Below are positions 26,750-36,724 of a stretch of 64,000 bases of DNA, piece by piece (within the stretch, counting starts at the first letter, position 1; every line of letters starts with the position of its first letter). The DNA comes from Halorubrum sp. 48-1-W. Lineage in GTDB: Archaea > Halobacteriota > Halobacteria > Halobacteriales > Haloferacaceae. Position numbers and translations under genes: made by a program. The notes beneath the pieces were generated by a model. It saw only the letters and a list, made by a program, of their open reading frames with translations, did not search any database and had not been told where the DNA came from. Where the stretch lies: the NCBI RefSeq assembly GCF_003287355.1, contig NZ_QMIM01000021.1, forward strand, positions 1 through 64,000, given 5' to 3'.

Positions 26750-28507
26750 ATGGACAACGGGGAACACACGTCACACACGACCGATTCAGGGAACGAGGCC
26801 GAACCGGAAGACGACGGACCGGATTCGGATGGAGTTGACGGTACCGGCAACGCGGATTCCGATCCGACTCTCACTGACACTACTAACACTACTGACACCA
26901 CTGACACTGATACCACCGACACCACCGACACTACCGACGATACGATCACCTCCGTTCAGAATTCTGACGGGGGTCTCGGCGGAGTTGACACCGACGATAT
27001 CGACCCCAACGGAACTGGCCTCAACGGGAGTGAAACCGGGCGAGACGACGAGTTCGATGCCGGGAGTCGCGACCGATCCTCGACCGACGTCGATCTGGAC
27101 GGCGTCGTCCTCGACGACGACGACAACCAGGGCCTGTTCGACGATCTCCTCTCGGGTGAACCGATCTTCGAGAACAAGGAAGTCCTCCGTCCCTCGTACA
27201 CTCCTCACGAGCTACCGCACCGAAACGACCAGATCAACCGGATGGCGACCATTCTCGTCTCGGCGCTCCGTGGGGAGACGCCATCGAACATCCTCATCTA
27301 CGGGAAGACGGGGACCGGCAAGACCGCCTCCGCGAAGTTCGTCTCCCAGGAGCTCGAGTCGACTTCCCAGAAGTACGACGTTCCCTGCGAGGTCGAGTAC
27401 ATCAACTGCGAGGTGACGGACACCCAGTATCGAGTGCTCGCACAGCTCGCGAACACCTTCATCGAGAAGAACCAACGGATCATCTCCGACCGGCTCGACC
27501 GATACCGCGAACTCGAATCGGCGGCCACCGACGACCCGACCGCGCTCGAATCGACCGAGTTCTCCACTCGGGAAGCGCTCCGATCCCGGATCGATCGTTT
27601 GGACGCGGACGCCGAAGGGATGGAGGAGGTGCCGATGACCGGGTGGCCGACGGACCGCGTGTACACGACTTTCTTCGACGCGGTCGACTACCACGAGCGC
27701 GTGGTCGTCATCATGCTCGACGAGATCGACAAGCTCGTCGAGAAGAGCGGCGACGACACGCTGTATAACCTCTCGCGGATGAACTCCGAGCTCGACAACT
27801 CCCGCATCTCGATCATGGGGATCTCGAACGACCTGAAGTTCACCGACTTCCTCGATCCCCGGGTCAAATCCAGTCTCGGCGAGGAGGAGATCGTCTTCCC
27901 GCCGTACGACGCGAACCAGCTCCGGGACATCCTCCAACACCGCGCCGACATCGCGTTCAAAGGGGACGCGCTCACCGACGACGTGATCCCGTTGTGTGCG
28001 GCCTTCGCTGCCCAGGAACACGGGGACGCGCGTCGCGCGCTCGACCTCCTCCGAACCGCGGGCGAGCTCGCGGAGCGCTCGCAAGCCGAGATCGTCGCCG
28101 AGAAACACGTCCGGCAGGCCCAGGACAAGATCGAACTCGACCGCGTCGTGGAGGTGGTCCGAACGCTCCCGACCCAGAGCAAGATCGTCCTCTTCGCCGT
28201 GATCCTCCTCGAGAAGAACGGCGTCCACAACATCAACACCGGCGAGGTGTTCAACATCTACAAGCGCCTCTGCGAGGAGATCGACGCCGACGTGCTCACC
28301 CAGCGCCGCGTTACCGACCTCATCAGCGAGCTCGACATGCTCGGGATCGTCAACGCGGTCGTCGTCTCGAAGGGACGTTACGGCCGAACGAAGGAGATGG
28401 GGTTGTCGGTTCCGGTCGAGGAGACCGAGGCGGTCCTCCTGTCGGACTCGCGGCTCGGCGACATCGAGAACGCACAACCGTTCGTTCAGGCTCGATTCGA
28501 CAACTGA
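26750..28507 (+). CDS. orc1: Orc1/Cdc6 replication initiator
   Basis: 585 residues from ATG 26750; an in-frame GTG at 26711 would add 13. The first 125 residues are an acidic Thr/Asp extension with TDTTDT-type repeats. The AAA+ domain has Walker A GKTGTGKT (185-192), Walker B IMLDEIDKL (D324, E325) and sensor motifs 'GISNDLKF' and 'GDARRALDLL'. A C-terminal winged helix covers about 480-585. Orc1/Cdc6 binds ORB boxes and recruits MCM. The adjacent matching boxes make this the cognate initiator. The protein is long because of the extension. Confidence 0.96.
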   Translation: MDNGEHTSHTTDSGNEAEPEDDGPDSDGVDGTGNADSDPTLTDTTNTTDTTDTDTTDTTDTTDDTITSVQNSDGGLGGVDTDDIDPNGTGLNGSETGRDDEFDAGSRDRSSTDVDLDGVVLDDDDNQGLFDDLLSGEPIFENKEVLRPSYTPHELPHRNDQINRMATILVSALRGETPSNILIYGKTGTGKTASAKFVSQELESTSQKYDVPCEVEYINCEVTDTQYRVLAQLANTFIEKNQRIISDRLDRYRELESAATDDPTALESTEFSTREALRSRIDRLDADAEGMEEVPMTGWPTDRVYTTFFDAVDYHERVVVIMLDEIDKLVEKSGDDTLYNLSRMNSELDNSRISIMGISNDLKFTDFLDPRVKSSLGEEEIVFPPYDANQLRDILQHRADIAFKGDALTDDVIPLCAAFAAQEHGDARRALDLLRTAGELAERSQAEIVAEKHVRQAQDKIELDRVVEVVRTLPTQSKIVLFAVILLEKNGVHNINTGEVFNIYKRLCEEIDADVLTQRRVTDLISELDMLGIVNAVVVSKGRYGRTKEMGLSVPVEETEAVLLSDSRLGDIENAQPFVQARFDN

Positions 28508-28540
28508 GGGGACTTTGCGACTTTCACAACCGAGAAAACC

Positions 28541-29548
28541 TCACACAGCGACGGCGGACCCTGACCCTTCCACCGACGTTCGAACCCCGCCGGTTTCGGT
28601 TCCGTGAACCCCGTCCCTTTCGGGGATTCCTTCGATCCCGGTGTCGGTCGTCGACGACACCACGACGGTCCCGAGCACGTCGCTCACCTCCGCCTGCCCG
28701 GTCGTTATCAGCCGGACGTACCCGAGGTACGGCACCCGAACCCTGGCGACGCCGGTCACCCATTCGGCGGCCACGGGCTCGGCGAGCCCGTTCGCCTGGT
28801 CGTACTGGCGGTTGTTGTCGCCGAGGGTGACGAACCCGGCGTGTGGTGCGGGACAGTTCCGGAGCTCCGCACAGTCGTCGGCGTTGTGGTACCGATCGTC
28901 GGCCCGGTCGTACCAGTTCTCGCCCTCCTCGACGTGAAACATCGCGCGGTGGATGATCGGCGACGCCTGCCTCCCGGGGGGTTGATAGATCACGACCGAA
29001 CCGTAGTCGCCGAACGTTCGGTAGCCGCTTTCCTCACCCACCTCGTGGGTCACGACTCCGAGGTCGTTGTCCCCGACGTCAGGCGCGAGCCGTCCGGGTT
29101 CGGTGACGAACACCAGGTCGCCGGTCTTCATGTTGGGCTCCATGCTCGCCGATTCGACCGCGACCATCGGCGGCCAGACGCCGCTGACCGCGAACAGGAT
29201 CAACCCGATCAAGAGTACGATCGCGACGCTGGAGAGCATCTCCCGGAGCCACATGAGCGGCCCCTCCATGTCGTGACGGAACCGGTAGAGCAGGCCCGGA
29301 TCCCTCTCACCGCTTCTCGTGTTCACCGTTCGAATGTCGGCGTCCGGATCCTCGCCGCCCATCTCCGTTTTGACTCCGCCGTCATCGGTCGTTTCGACTC
29401 CGCCGTCATCGGCCGGATAGTCGGTGTCCGAATCGATGCCGGTCTCGGTGTCCGAATCGATGCCGGTCTCGGTATCGGCACCGCTATCGGCCGGATCGTC
29501 GACGGGCGAGTCGTTCCCGCTCGTCGCCGGCCGATCTTCGGGGTCCAT
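28541..29548 (-). CDS. sec11: Archaeal signal peptidase I (Sec11-like, S26B)
   Basis: 335 residues. An acidic N-terminus of about 85 residues with 24 bp-unit repeats (TETGIDSD, VETTDDGG) precedes a membrane helix at about 103-124. Catalytic Ser135 lies in SASMEPN, with His in PIIHRAMF near 197 and Asp in GDNNRQYDQ near 243. The Ser-His-Asp type is archaeal/eukaryotic, as opposed to the bacterial Ser-Lys. It cleaves Sec signal peptides at the outer face of the membrane. A second hydrophobic stretch near 285-315 may anchor the C-terminus. Confidence 0.9.
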   Translation of the reverse strand: MDPEDRPATSGNDSPVDDPADSGADTETGIDSDTETGIDSDTDYPADDGGVETTDDGGVKTEMGGEDPDADIRTVNTRSGERDPGLLYRFRHDMEGPLMWLREMLSSVAIVLLIGLILFAVSGVWPPMVAVESASMEPNMKTGDLVFVTEPGRLAPDVGDNDLGVVTHEVGEESGYRTFGDYGSVVIYQPPGRQASPIIHRAMFHVEEGENWYDRADDRYHNADDCAELRNCPAPHAGFVTLGDNNRQYDQANGLAEPVAAEWVTGVARVRVPYLGYVRLITTGQAEVSDVLGTVVVSSTTDTGIEGIPERDGVHGTETGGVRTSVEGSGSAVAV

Positions 29549-29786
29549 CGTGCCGGATTTGGCGGCTTTCGGTGATAAGTTTCCGGGTCCCGTCCGACGA
29601 GGCCCCCGGGGCAGGGCCTGCTTTCAAGCGTCCAGTCTCAGACGCCTCGTTTCAATTGATCCGGCGGATCCGGCCAGACCGTGACAGTTCGACTGCGCCG
29701 TCGATCGGGATCGACGGAAAAAACTCGATCGGATCGTCGTCTCTCGGTCCCGGACTCCGGTCGCTGTCGACTCAGTCGTCGTCGAC

Positions 29787-30080
29787 TCAGTCGTCGTCGA
29801 CGATCACTTCGACGGGGCCGGCGTCGGCGCTCTCGTCGTCGTCCGATCCGGTTCCGGGCGTTTCCGAACCCTTCTGTTGCCAGTAGAGCCCGCCCGCGAC
29901 CGCGAGAACGACCCACGAACGCCAGTTCGCGAGGTTCAGCGTGTAGCCGATCCCGAACGGCTTCTCGACTAACATTCCCTTCTCCGGTTGCCAGTACGAC
30001 GAGAGGAGCCGACCGAGGCTCGGTCGATCGAAGTTGTACGGGATCCCGAGGATCTCTCCCGACGACGGTTTGTCTCCCAT
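29787..30080 (-). CDS. DUF5808 domain protein, small membrane-associated
   Basis: About 97 residues from ATG 30080 (in-frame extension to 30104 possible). The core 'ILGIPYNFDRPSLGRLLSSYW' and 'FGIGYTLNLANWRSW' matches DUF5808. It is followed by one short hydrophobic helix 'VVLAVAGGLYW' and an acidic tail. Members sit beside membrane or transport genes; function unknown. Confidence 0.82.
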   Translation of the reverse strand: MGDKPSSGEILGIPYNFDRPSLGRLLSSYWQPEKGMLVEKPFGIGYTLNLANWRSWVVLAVAGGLYWQQKGSETPGTGSDDDESADAGPVEVIVDDD

Positions 30081-30129
30081 ACCCGTACCTCGCGCGCCGG
30101 ACATAAAAATCGTGTCGACGACGACCCGC

Positions 30130-31932
30130 TCAGCGATACCGGCCCCGACCCCGTACCTCGCGGAGCCGATCCAGGACCGCTGTCGCTCCTTCCTCCCGAT
30201 ATCCGTCCTCGAACGCGTCGATGAGCCGATCGGGATCCGTCGCCGTCGCGGTCACCGACCCCTCGAACACGTGGAGGTCCATCGCGTGGTCCTCGACGTG
30301 TCCGGTGTGATACCCCAGACCGAAGTCGATGAGGTACGTCGGATCGCGAGCGCCCCCGGAATCGGATTCCCCATGCCCGATCCTGACGTTTCGTGTCGTG
30401 GGGTCGCCGTGAACGAACCCCGCATCGTGGATTCGCGCGAGGTGTCGACCCACGGACCGGACCGCTCGTCCCGTCCGATCCGCTCGTCCCGTCCGATCCG
30501 CTCGTCCCGTCCGATCCGCTCGCTCTCCGTTGTCCCCACTGAGAGCCCTCGCCAGGTCACGTTCCCCGACGTACTGGAGGGTCAGCGTTGCCTCCGGAAC
30601 GTCGACGTCGTACACGAGCGGCGTCGGGACCCCCGCCCGCCGTGCCTCGCTCGTCAACCGAGCTTCGGCGACCGTCCGATCCCGCCGAAGCGAGCGGTCC
30701 AACGCCGGATGTCGGTACCCCTTCGGGATCCGACGCTTCCGAACGATCGGCCCGTCGACGTCGTCAGTACCGTCGGCGTCGTCGGCACCCTCGGAGTCGT
30801 CGACGCCGTCGGCGGCCACGACCTCCACGACCGCCTCGGCTCCCCGACGGTCGCGGTCGTCGTCGTTCTCCGGATCGCCCCCGCGTTCGGTCCCGAGCCG
30901 GGCGACGGACGGCTCGTCGTCCCGCCACGTCACCGGCACCTGATCCGGCCGAAAGTTCGGATCGATACGTGACTCGCGGATCTCGAGCGTGTCGCCCGCT
31001 GTAGCCATCTTCGCGCCGAGCACCGCGATCATCCCGGCGTTGTCGCGGAGGTACCGCGGCTCGGGCGCGTGAAACGCCGCATCGCGGGCTGTACACATCT
31101 CCGCGAGCATCTCGCGGAGCCGGTCGTTCTGACCGACGCCCCCACCCAACACGAGTTCGTCCGCCCCCGTCAACGAGAGCGCCCGCTCGGAGACCTCCGT
31201 GAGCATGGCGAAGACGTGCTCTTGAAGCGAAAAGCAGACCTCCTCGACCGGCTCGCCGGCGTCGTACGCGTCGTTCGCGGCCGAGCTGATCCCCGAAAAG
31301 GAGAAGTCCATCCCCTTGACGACGTACGGAAGTTCGAGGAGTTCGACCGCGTCGGACCCTCCCTCCGCCCCCGAGACCTCCGCGGCGGCGGCTTCGACCT
31401 TCGGCCCGCCGGGATGGCTCCACCCGACGTGCCGGGTGAACTTGTCGATCGCGTTGCCGACGCCGGCGTCCATGGTCTCGCCGAGGACGCGGTACCGCCC
31501 GTCGTGGTAGCCGAGCAGGTGGGCGTTCGCGCCCGAGGCGTTCAGACACACCGGGTTCGAGAAGCCGGATTCGTGGCGGCCGATCTCGAGGTGGGCGACC
31601 ATGTGGTTGACGCCGACGAGGGGGACGTCGAGCCCGCCCGCCAGCGAGCGCGCCGCGGTCCCGACCGTCCGGAGACACGGGCCGAGCCCGGGTCCGCGGG
31701 AGAAGGCGACGGCGTCGATCGCGTCCGGGCCGTACGTCGCCTCGGCGGCGTCGAGCACCGTCGCGACCACCTCCGGGATGGCCTCCGACATGTGCTCCGC
31801 GGCCTCGCGCGGGTGAATACCGCCGCTATCGGGTTCGTAGGGATCGGATTCGATACGCGTCGAGCCTGTCTCGGTGTCGTGGAGGGCGGCGCTCGCACAC
31901 CACGCCGTTCCTTCGAGACCGAGAACTCGCAT
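30130..31932 (-). CDS. kae1-bud32: Kae1-Bud32 fusion, tRNA t6A synthesis (KEOPS)
   Basis: 600 residues. The Kae1 part (1-325) holds the metal ligands His110 and His114 (HMVAH) and 'SRGPGLGPCLRTVGTAARSLA'. An acidic linker, then the Bud32 kinase-like part (about 405-600), carries catalytic 'HGDPTTRN' and DFG in 'LIDFGLGYHTGHVEDHA'. The complex transfers threonylcarbamoyl to A37 of ANN-decoding tRNAs. Fusion of both subunits is known in several euryarchaea. An 18 bp unit repeats in frame (DRTGRA repeats, about 30468-30525). It lies 12 bp after rps24e. Confidence 0.96.
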   Translation of the reverse strand: MRVLGLEGTAWCASAALHDTETGSTRIESDPYEPDSGGIHPREAAEHMSEAIPEVVATVLDAAEATYGPDAIDAVAFSRGPGLGPCLRTVGTAARSLAGGLDVPLVGVNHMVAHLEIGRHESGFSNPVCLNASGANAHLLGYHDGRYRVLGETMDAGVGNAIDKFTRHVGWSHPGGPKVEAAAAEVSGAEGGSDAVELLELPYVVKGMDFSFSGISSAANDAYDAGEPVEEVCFSLQEHVFAMLTEVSERALSLTGADELVLGGGVGQNDRLREMLAEMCTARDAAFHAPEPRYLRDNAGMIAVLGAKMATAGDTLEIRESRIDPNFRPDQVPVTWRDDEPSVARLGTERGGDPENDDDRDRRGAEAVVEVVAADGVDDSEGADDADGTDDVDGPIVRKRRIPKGYRHPALDRSLRRDRTVAEARLTSEARRAGVPTPLVYDVDVPEATLTLQYVGERDLARALSGDNGERADRTGRADRTGRADRTGRAVRSVGRHLARIHDAGFVHGDPTTRNVRIGHGESDSGGARDPTYLIDFGLGYHTGHVEDHAMDLHVFEGSVTATATDPDRLIDAFEDGYREEGATAVLDRLREVRGRGRYR

Positions 31933-31944
31933 TCGGTCGCCGTC

Positions 31945-32250
31945 TCAGGCCTCTTCGCCGTCGTCGCCGTCGGCACCGATCTTGTTCCGCTCGAGCATGT
32001 AGTCCTGCTCGACGTCGAGCGCGTCCCCTGCGGAGTCGTACACCTTCGCGTAGCCGATCGTCTTGCGCATCCCGAACTTCGTGTCGAGTTCGTGAACGAC
32101 GACCTCCTCGGAGGCCTTGTCGAGCTTGGCCGCGAGCGAGTCGCGGACCGAGAGGCGGGAGGGGGTCGCCTCGTCGTGGACCGTCTCGAAGCGGATGTCC
32201 GTTCGGTGCAACATGGGGTTTTCTTCCTCGGAAATGATGTCGACGTCCAT
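31945..32250 (-). CDS. rps24e: 30S ribosomal protein S24e
   Basis: 101 residues. 'MDVDIISEEENPMLHRTDIRFE' opens the S24e fold and 'HELDTKFGMRKTIGYAKVYDS' is the conserved centre. The acidic C-terminus is typical of halophiles. A CTTTTA promoter-like stretch lies about 30 bp upstream (near 32280-32290). First gene of an apparent rps24e-kae1/bud32 transcript. Confidence 0.95.
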   Translation of the reverse strand: MDVDIISEEENPMLHRTDIRFETVHDEATPSRLSVRDSLAAKLDKASEEVVVHELDTKFGMRKTIGYAKVYDSAGDALDVEQDYMLERNKIGADGDDGEEA

Positions 32251-32614
32251 GGTTCAGTTACGTGTACTACCCCCCGAACGCTGTAAAAGGATTTCGAAGC
32301 GGGTGGAGGGCCGTTCGAAGGGTTCTCCCGCCCGTTCGGTTGCCAGCAGTTCGTTCCGGCGGTTCAGTTACGGTTCGTTCCGGCGGTTCCGTTCTGCTGT
32401 CGGCAGTCCGATCCGCAGGTCGGTCCACACCCCTCGCTCGAACCCCTTCCTTTCCACTGGAACTCAGGCCGTCAAACGACTGCCCTCGGTCCAGTACGGT
32501 GATTTTCGACCCGTTCCGGAGTTGATCGACCCGGCTCGAACACTTTCGCTCCGGTAGGTCGGTTCGGTCCGTCACGGGCGGTTCCGCTCCGGATCGGATC
32601 GGCGTCCCGAGCCG
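32251..32614. repeat. Gene-free gap with a 24-bp tandem duplication
   Basis: The 364 bp gap holds units 32347-32370 and 32371-32394 (YRGTTCGTTCCGGCGGTTC core, few mismatches) and a weaker related copy just before. The rps24e promoter is at its left end. Nothing else is recognisable. Confidence 0.7.
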
Positions 32615-33220
32615 CTATCGGGCGTCGCCGTTCGGAGCGTTCGACCCGGACAGACCGAGGATATCGAACGCGGCGTCGACGTCGCCCGCGAGCCGCTCGA
32701 ACAGTTCGCGGGCCGTCCGCCGGCGCTCCGGGGTGATCTCGACCCGAACCATTCCCTCGCCGGGTTGCCCGTACACGACGCTCGCCCCGTCGGGAGCGGA
32801 GAGGATCGCCGGTAACGCGGCCAGGTCCTCCTCGCCGTCGACTTCGATCGTGACCGGGTCCGGGTCGGCGAGCGCGTCCGCGAGCGCCTGGAGGAGCGCC
32901 ACGGTGAGCGTCGCCGGAGGATTCTCGACGTGAACCCGTTTCTCGTCGCCGGCGGCGAGACCATCCGATATCTCCGTCCGAACGGCCTCCCGCTCGGTCT
33001 TGCCGTCGACGAGCGCGACGTCCGGAACGCGACCCGCCTCCCGGAGGTGGTACGTCACGACGTCGCCGACGGCGACGATCGGCGCGTCGGGCGCGTCGTA
33101 CGCTGTCCGGCTCTCCGCCGCGGCCGCGAGCAACACGTCGGGGTCGGTCGTCACCGGCCCCATCGGGTGTTTGAACGCGTCGCGAAGCGAGTCGGGAAGG
33201 GTCACGATCGGGTCCGCCAT
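32615..33220 (-). CDS. GTP-dependent dephospho-CoA kinase (DUF359 family)
   Basis: 201 residues. The conserved 'PVTTDPDVLL', 'IVAVGDVVTYHL', 'PDVALVDGKTER' and 'VVYGQPGEGMV' blocks identify the archaeal DUF359 family, shown to phosphorylate dephospho-CoA with GTP as the last step of CoA synthesis. Length is normal. It lies downstream of spt4 on the same strand with a 141 bp gap, a common archaeal neighbourhood. Confidence 0.9.
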   Translation of the reverse strand: MADPIVTLPDSLRDAFKHPMGPVTTDPDVLLAAAAESRTAYDAPDAPIVAVGDVVTYHLREAGRVPDVALVDGKTEREAVRTEISDGLAAGDEKRVHVENPPATLTVALLQALADALADPDPVTIEVDGEEDLAALPAILSAPDGASVVYGQPGEGMVRVEITPERRRTARELFERLAGDVDAAFDILGLSGSNAPNGDAR

Positions 33221-33361
33221 GCCTGGCCGTACGGCGTCGTCGTATGAAGAGTCGTGTGGTCGCTCGCTGTCTCAGGGGATCGCGGACGGGCGGATCGGCG
33301 GTTCCACGGGAAACGTGGGGGTCTCAGATCGTGTGGTGGTGCGGTAGCCAGGTAACGGCGG

Positions 33362-33559
33362 CTATCTGACCTTCAGCGCGTACGATCCCGACTTCGAGAC
33401 GTTCATCTCCTCGGCGATCTGGCTCTCCTCGGGGTTCGTGACGATGACGTAGCCGGCCCAGTCCTCCGTCAACGAGGAGGACCCACAGAGCTCGCAGGTC
33501 TGTGCGTCCGGGTCGTTGACGTAGTGGCACTCGCGGCAGGCGAGCCGATCCTCCGCCAT
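33362..33559 (-). CDS. spt4: Transcription elongation factor Spt4
   Basis: 65 residues with a four-Cys zinc ribbon: CRECH at about 8-12 and CELCG at about 22-26. The C-terminal 'NPEESQIAEEMNVSKSGSYAL' is the Spt5-binding part typical of archaeal Spt4 (formerly RpoE2). Spt4-Spt5 increases RNA polymerase processivity. Its ATG overlaps the rpo7 stop by one base, so the two are translationally coupled. Confidence 0.95.
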   Translation of the reverse strand: MAEDRLACRECHYVNDPDAQTCELCGSSSLTEDWAGYVIVTNPEESQIAEEMNVSKSGSYALKVR

Positions 33560-34140
33560 CAGTCGTCCTCCCCGGTCGCGCCGGCCTCGGCTCGCCGGCG
33601 ACGGTCGCTCTCGAGCCAGTCGTGCTTGCCGAGCCCCGGCTGTTTGGCGGTGAGCCCGATCTTCGAATCGCGGGGGTTCCGCTCGTCGACGCTCTTCGTG
33701 ACGACCCGCACCCGGACCGCGTCGTCGACGCCGAGGCTCTTATCGGAGTCCGAGGAGGCGAGCTGCTGGTTCGCCCCGTCGAAGGTGAGGTACTCGTCCG
33801 TGATCTGCGAGACGTGGAGCAGGCCGTCGACCGGTCCGATTCCGACGAACGCGCCGAACTCGACCGTCTCGACGACCGTCCCGTCGACGACCTCCTGCAT
33901 GTCGGGGTCGAACGTGAGCGCGTCGAACTCGGCCTCGTAGTAGACGCCGGGGCGGTTGTGGAGGACCGCCCCCTCCCCGATGTCGTGGACCTCGATGACG
34001 CTCACGACGCTACCGACGTCCTCGTCCATTCGTCCTTCCAGCTTGTCCTGGAGCAGGGCCTTCACCCGCTCGTCGGTGACGTCCGCCAGGTGCTCCGGCG
34101 GGACCTCGACCGTGTCCTTGAGTCGAACTCGTTTGTACAT
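33559..34140 (-). CDS. rpo7: DNA-directed RNA polymerase subunit Rpo7 (E')
   Basis: 193 residues. The N-terminal RNP-like domain 'MYKRVRLKDTVEVPPEHL' is followed by an S1/OB domain from about 80 ('GTVVETVEFGAFVGIGPVDGLLHVSQITDEY'). With Rpo4 it forms the polymerase stalk that binds emerging RNA. It is followed directly by spt4 in the usual archaeal order. Confidence 0.95.
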   Translation of the reverse strand: MYKRVRLKDTVEVPPEHLADVTDERVKALLQDKLEGRMDEDVGSVVSVIEVHDIGEGAVLHNRPGVYYEAEFDALTFDPDMQEVVDGTVVETVEFGAFVGIGPVDGLLHVSQITDEYLTFDGANQQLASSDSDKSLGVDDAVRVRVVTKSVDERNPRDSKIGLTAKQPGLGKHDWLESDRRRRAEAGATGEDD

Positions 34141-34291
34141 GTGCGTGGGTTGTGTCTGTGATCGCGTGTGTCGTCCGATCGCGCGTGTCGCGTCCGTCGT
34201 TTCCGTCGGCCGGTTCGTCTCCGCCCGCGAGCCGCCGCCACCGTCGATCCCGGTTTCTCGACGATGTCGGTGGCCGTCCAGCCCGCTTCAG

Positions 34292-34717
34292 CTACGGGTC
34301 CGTTACCGTGAGTGTGTTCCGCCCCCGTAAACAGATTACCGGTGTGTCCGCGTCCAGTACCCGTTCCACGAGCGGCCGGTCGAGCGTGACCACGTACGCG
34401 ACCCGACCCGCCCGCGCGAGATCGACGAGCGCGTCGTCGCCGTACGCCCCGTCGACCTCGATCGTCCGGGCCCGGTCCGCGAGGTCCGCGCCGACGCTCG
34501 CCGCGGTCGCCGCCTTCCCTGCCCCCGATCCGAGCTCGACGAGCTCGTCGACGACCGCGGACGGCACGACCGGGTCGTAGCTCCCGAGGAGCCGGTCGAG
34601 CTCCTCGAACAGCCGCACGTTCGCCTCGACCGGGGCCATCAGCGCGCTCGCGTCGAGCGCGACGACGGGGCGGTCGTCGTCGGGGCGGTCGTCGATGTCG
34701 GGGTCCTCGTCGGTCAC
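34292..34717 (-). CDS. PIN-domain RNase (Fcf1/Utp24-like)
   Basis: 141 residues. PIN-type acidic residues are visible: Asp22 in 'VALDASALM', Asp/Glu in 'VVDELVELG', 'DDALVDLA', and the late 'VTLDRPLVERV'. The position beside aIF2-gamma is conserved in archaea, where the protein is related to eukaryotic Fcf1 and is predicted to act in rRNA processing. It begins 1 bp after the aIF2-gamma stop, implying coupling. A Val-rich acidic N-terminus precedes the domain. Confidence 0.88.
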   Translation of the reverse strand: MTDEDPDIDDRPDDDRPVVALDASALMAPVEANVRLFEELDRLLGSYDPVVPSAVVDELVELGSGAGKAATAASVGADLADRARTIEVDGAYGDDALVDLARAGRVAYVVTLDRPLVERVLDADTPVICLRGRNTLTVTDP

Positions 34718-34718
34718 G

Positions 34719-35963
34719 CTACGACAGCGTCCCGACGCCGATCAGCCGCCACCGCGCGCCGACGCGACGGTTGATCGCGATCTGTGCGCCCTCCTCGGCA
34801 CACACCGGGCGCTTGAGGCGGACCTCGCACTCGCCGTCGCGCGCGCTCGTCACCGCGCCGACGGTGGTCGCGGTGCCGACGGTCAACATGAGGGGCTCGC
34901 CGGTCGATATCTCCTCGATGTCGCTGTCGCCGCTCTCGTCGTCCTCCCCGCCGACGACGCGGTCGAGGAGGTCGACCTGCATCTCGAACTCGTGTCGGGT
35001 CGGCGGGAGCGTCCCGGGCTCGCCGGCGACCTGTCCGGCGAGCGCGTCGCCCTTCGTCAGGCTGGGGTCGAGTCCCGTCCCGACGCCGAGCAGACCGCCC
35101 GGTTTCGCGGACTCGACGCCCTGCTCGCCGGCCTGAAGCGACCGGATCGACGTCTCGAGGGCTCGCCACTCCGTCTGTCCCTCCTCTTCGACCTCGCGGC
35201 CGGGGCGGATCTCGAGCCCGTCGCCGACCGACAGCTCACCCTGGACGAGCGAGCCGCCGACGACGCCGCCTTTGAGTTCCGCGGCGGTCGCGCCGGGGCG
35301 GTTGATGTCGAACGACCGGGCCGCGAACATCCGGGCGTCCTCGTCGGGGTCGCGCTCCGGGGTCGGGATCTCCGTCTCGATCGCCTGGATGAGGAGGTCC
35401 AGGTTGACCTCCTGGCCCGCCGAGACCGGGACGATCGGCGCGCCCTCCGCGACGGTCCCGTCGATGAACTCCCGGATCTGTTCGTAGTTGTTCACCGCGC
35501 GGTCGCGGTCGACGAGGTCGACCTTGTTCTGGGCGACCACGATGTTCTCGATCCCGATGAGGTCGAGCGCCATCAGGTGTTCCTCGGTCTGTGCCTGCGG
35601 CACGTCCTCGGTCGCGCTCACGACGAGGACCGCCCCGTCCATGATCGACGCGCCCGAGAGCATCGTCGCCATCAGCGTCTCGTGTCCGGGGGCGTCCACG
35701 AACGACACGGTCCGTAGCGGCTCGCTTTCGGAGCCGTCGGGGCACTCCTCGTCCGTCGTGTAACACTCGGGCTCGTCGACGCCGGGACAGCGGCGGAACG
35801 TCGCGTCCGCGTACCCGAGCCGGATCGAGATCCCGCGTTTCATTTCCTCGCTGTGCTGGTCGGTCCACGAGCCGGACAACGCCTGGACGAGCGTCGTCTT
35901 CCCGTGGTCGACGTGACCGACGAGACCGATGTTCACCTCCGGTTGTGTGTTGGCTTGGGTCAC
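34719..35963 (-). CDS. eif2g: Translation initiation factor aIF2 subunit gamma
   Basis: 414 residues from a GTG at 35963 ('[18 protein letters not shown]'). The open frame extends far upstream to 36722, but that part is non-coding in character. The GTPase motifs are GHVDHGKT (16-23), DAPGH and NKVD. A Cys-rich knuckle ([16 protein letters not shown]) lies in domain I, and two beta-barrel domains follow. It binds Met-tRNAi with the alpha and beta subunits. A CTTTATCAC box about 55 bp upstream is the likely promoter. Confidence 0.96.
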   Translation of the reverse strand: MTQANTQPEVNIGLVGHVDHGKTTLVQALSGSWTDQHSEEMKRGISIRLGYADATFRRCPGVDEPECYTTDEECPDGSESEPLRTVSFVDAPGHETLMATMLSGASIMDGAVLVVSATEDVPQAQTEEHLMALDLIGIENIVVAQNKVDLVDRDRAVNNYEQIREFIDGTVAEGAPIVPVSAGQEVNLDLLIQAIETEIPTPERDPDEDARMFAARSFDINRPGATAAELKGGVVGGSLVQGELSVGDGLEIRPGREVEEEGQTEWRALETSIRSLQAGEQGVESAKPGGLLGVGTGLDPSLTKGDALAGQVAGEPGTLPPTRHEFEMQVDLLDRVVGGEDDESGDSDIEEISTGEPLMLTVGTATTVGAVTSARDGECEVRLKRPVCAEEGAQIAINRRVGARWRLIGVGTLS

Positions 35964-36185
35964 TGTGTTCCCTCCTAACGGAGCAGTCTTACCCGAATTT
36001 TCGCCCCGTGCGAGTGATAAAGTTGCTGTTATAGCGGCGTCGTGGCTCCCCGTCACCCCCGTTTCGAGTCGATCCGCGTCATCGGGTATCGATCGGATCG
36101 ACGTCGAGGGCGACCTGAACCGGAACGATGCCGTGCCCGCCGTTCCGACGCCGATATACGGCTCACGTCCGTAGTCGGGGCCACG

Positions 36186-36662
36186 ATGGGATACGCGTGT
36201 CCGGTGTGTGCGACCCCGCAACGCGACGGCGAGCACCTCGCTCACCACCTCGCGTTCACGGCGATGCTCCACGGCGACGACCACGAGGCGTGGCTCGACG
36301 ACCACGCCCCGGGCTGGGAGACGGCCGACCCCGCGGGCCTCGCCGAGGACGTCGTCGACCACGCCGAGCCCGCCGAGTACCACGAGGTGTTCGAGGACAC
36401 GACCGACCGGGGTCGACCGGACCTCGATCCGGGGATGGGCAGTGGCCACGACCACCCTCACGATGACGGCAGACACGGCGGTACGCCGATCTCCGGAGCC
36501 GGGACGACCGACCCCGAAACGGCGGCCGCCCTCCGAGAGGCGCGCGACCTGACGCGCCGGATGTACGAGGACGAGGGCGAGGAAGACGAAAACGACGGGA
36601 CGCCCGAGTCGGACGACGGCTCCCCCAGTGACGGCTCCTCCGGCGACGATCCCTCCAGATAG
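36186..36662 (+). CDS. DUF5810 family haloarchaeal protein
   Basis: 158 residues from ATG 36186. The start '[28 protein letters not shown]' has a CxxC and two His, like a C2H2-type zinc knuckle. '[12 protein letters not shown]' follows, then a disordered His/Gly segment, a helix '[19 protein letters not shown]' and an acidic tail. The family is restricted to haloarchaea and the role is unknown. Followed by the DUF5809-like gene, a recurring pairing as far as I recall. Confidence 0.8.
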   Translation: MGYACPVCATPQRDGEHLAHHLAFTAMLHGDDHEAWLDDHAPGWETADPAGLAEDVVDHAEPAEYHEVFEDTTDRGRPDLDPGMGSGHDHPHDDGRHGGTPISGAGTTDPETAAALREARDLTRRMYEDEGEEDENDGTPESDDGSPSDGSSGDDPSR

Positions 36663-36724
36663 TACGCACGCGTGATCCGTCCGCGTACCCGAACGGTCTT
36701 TTCGCTCGCCGGCAACGACCACGC

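Noticed and set aside
28560-28600. Possible tRNA T-arm (GTTCGAACCCC)
   Set aside because: No acceptor stem, anticodon arm or matching 5' half around it; it is part of the signal peptidase coding strand. No tRNA or rRNA gene was found in the window.
34719-36722. Extended aIF2-gamma starting near 36722
   Set aside because: The extra 250 residues have no aIF2-gamma homology, overlap two plus-strand genes, and the normal factor begins at the GTG at 35963.
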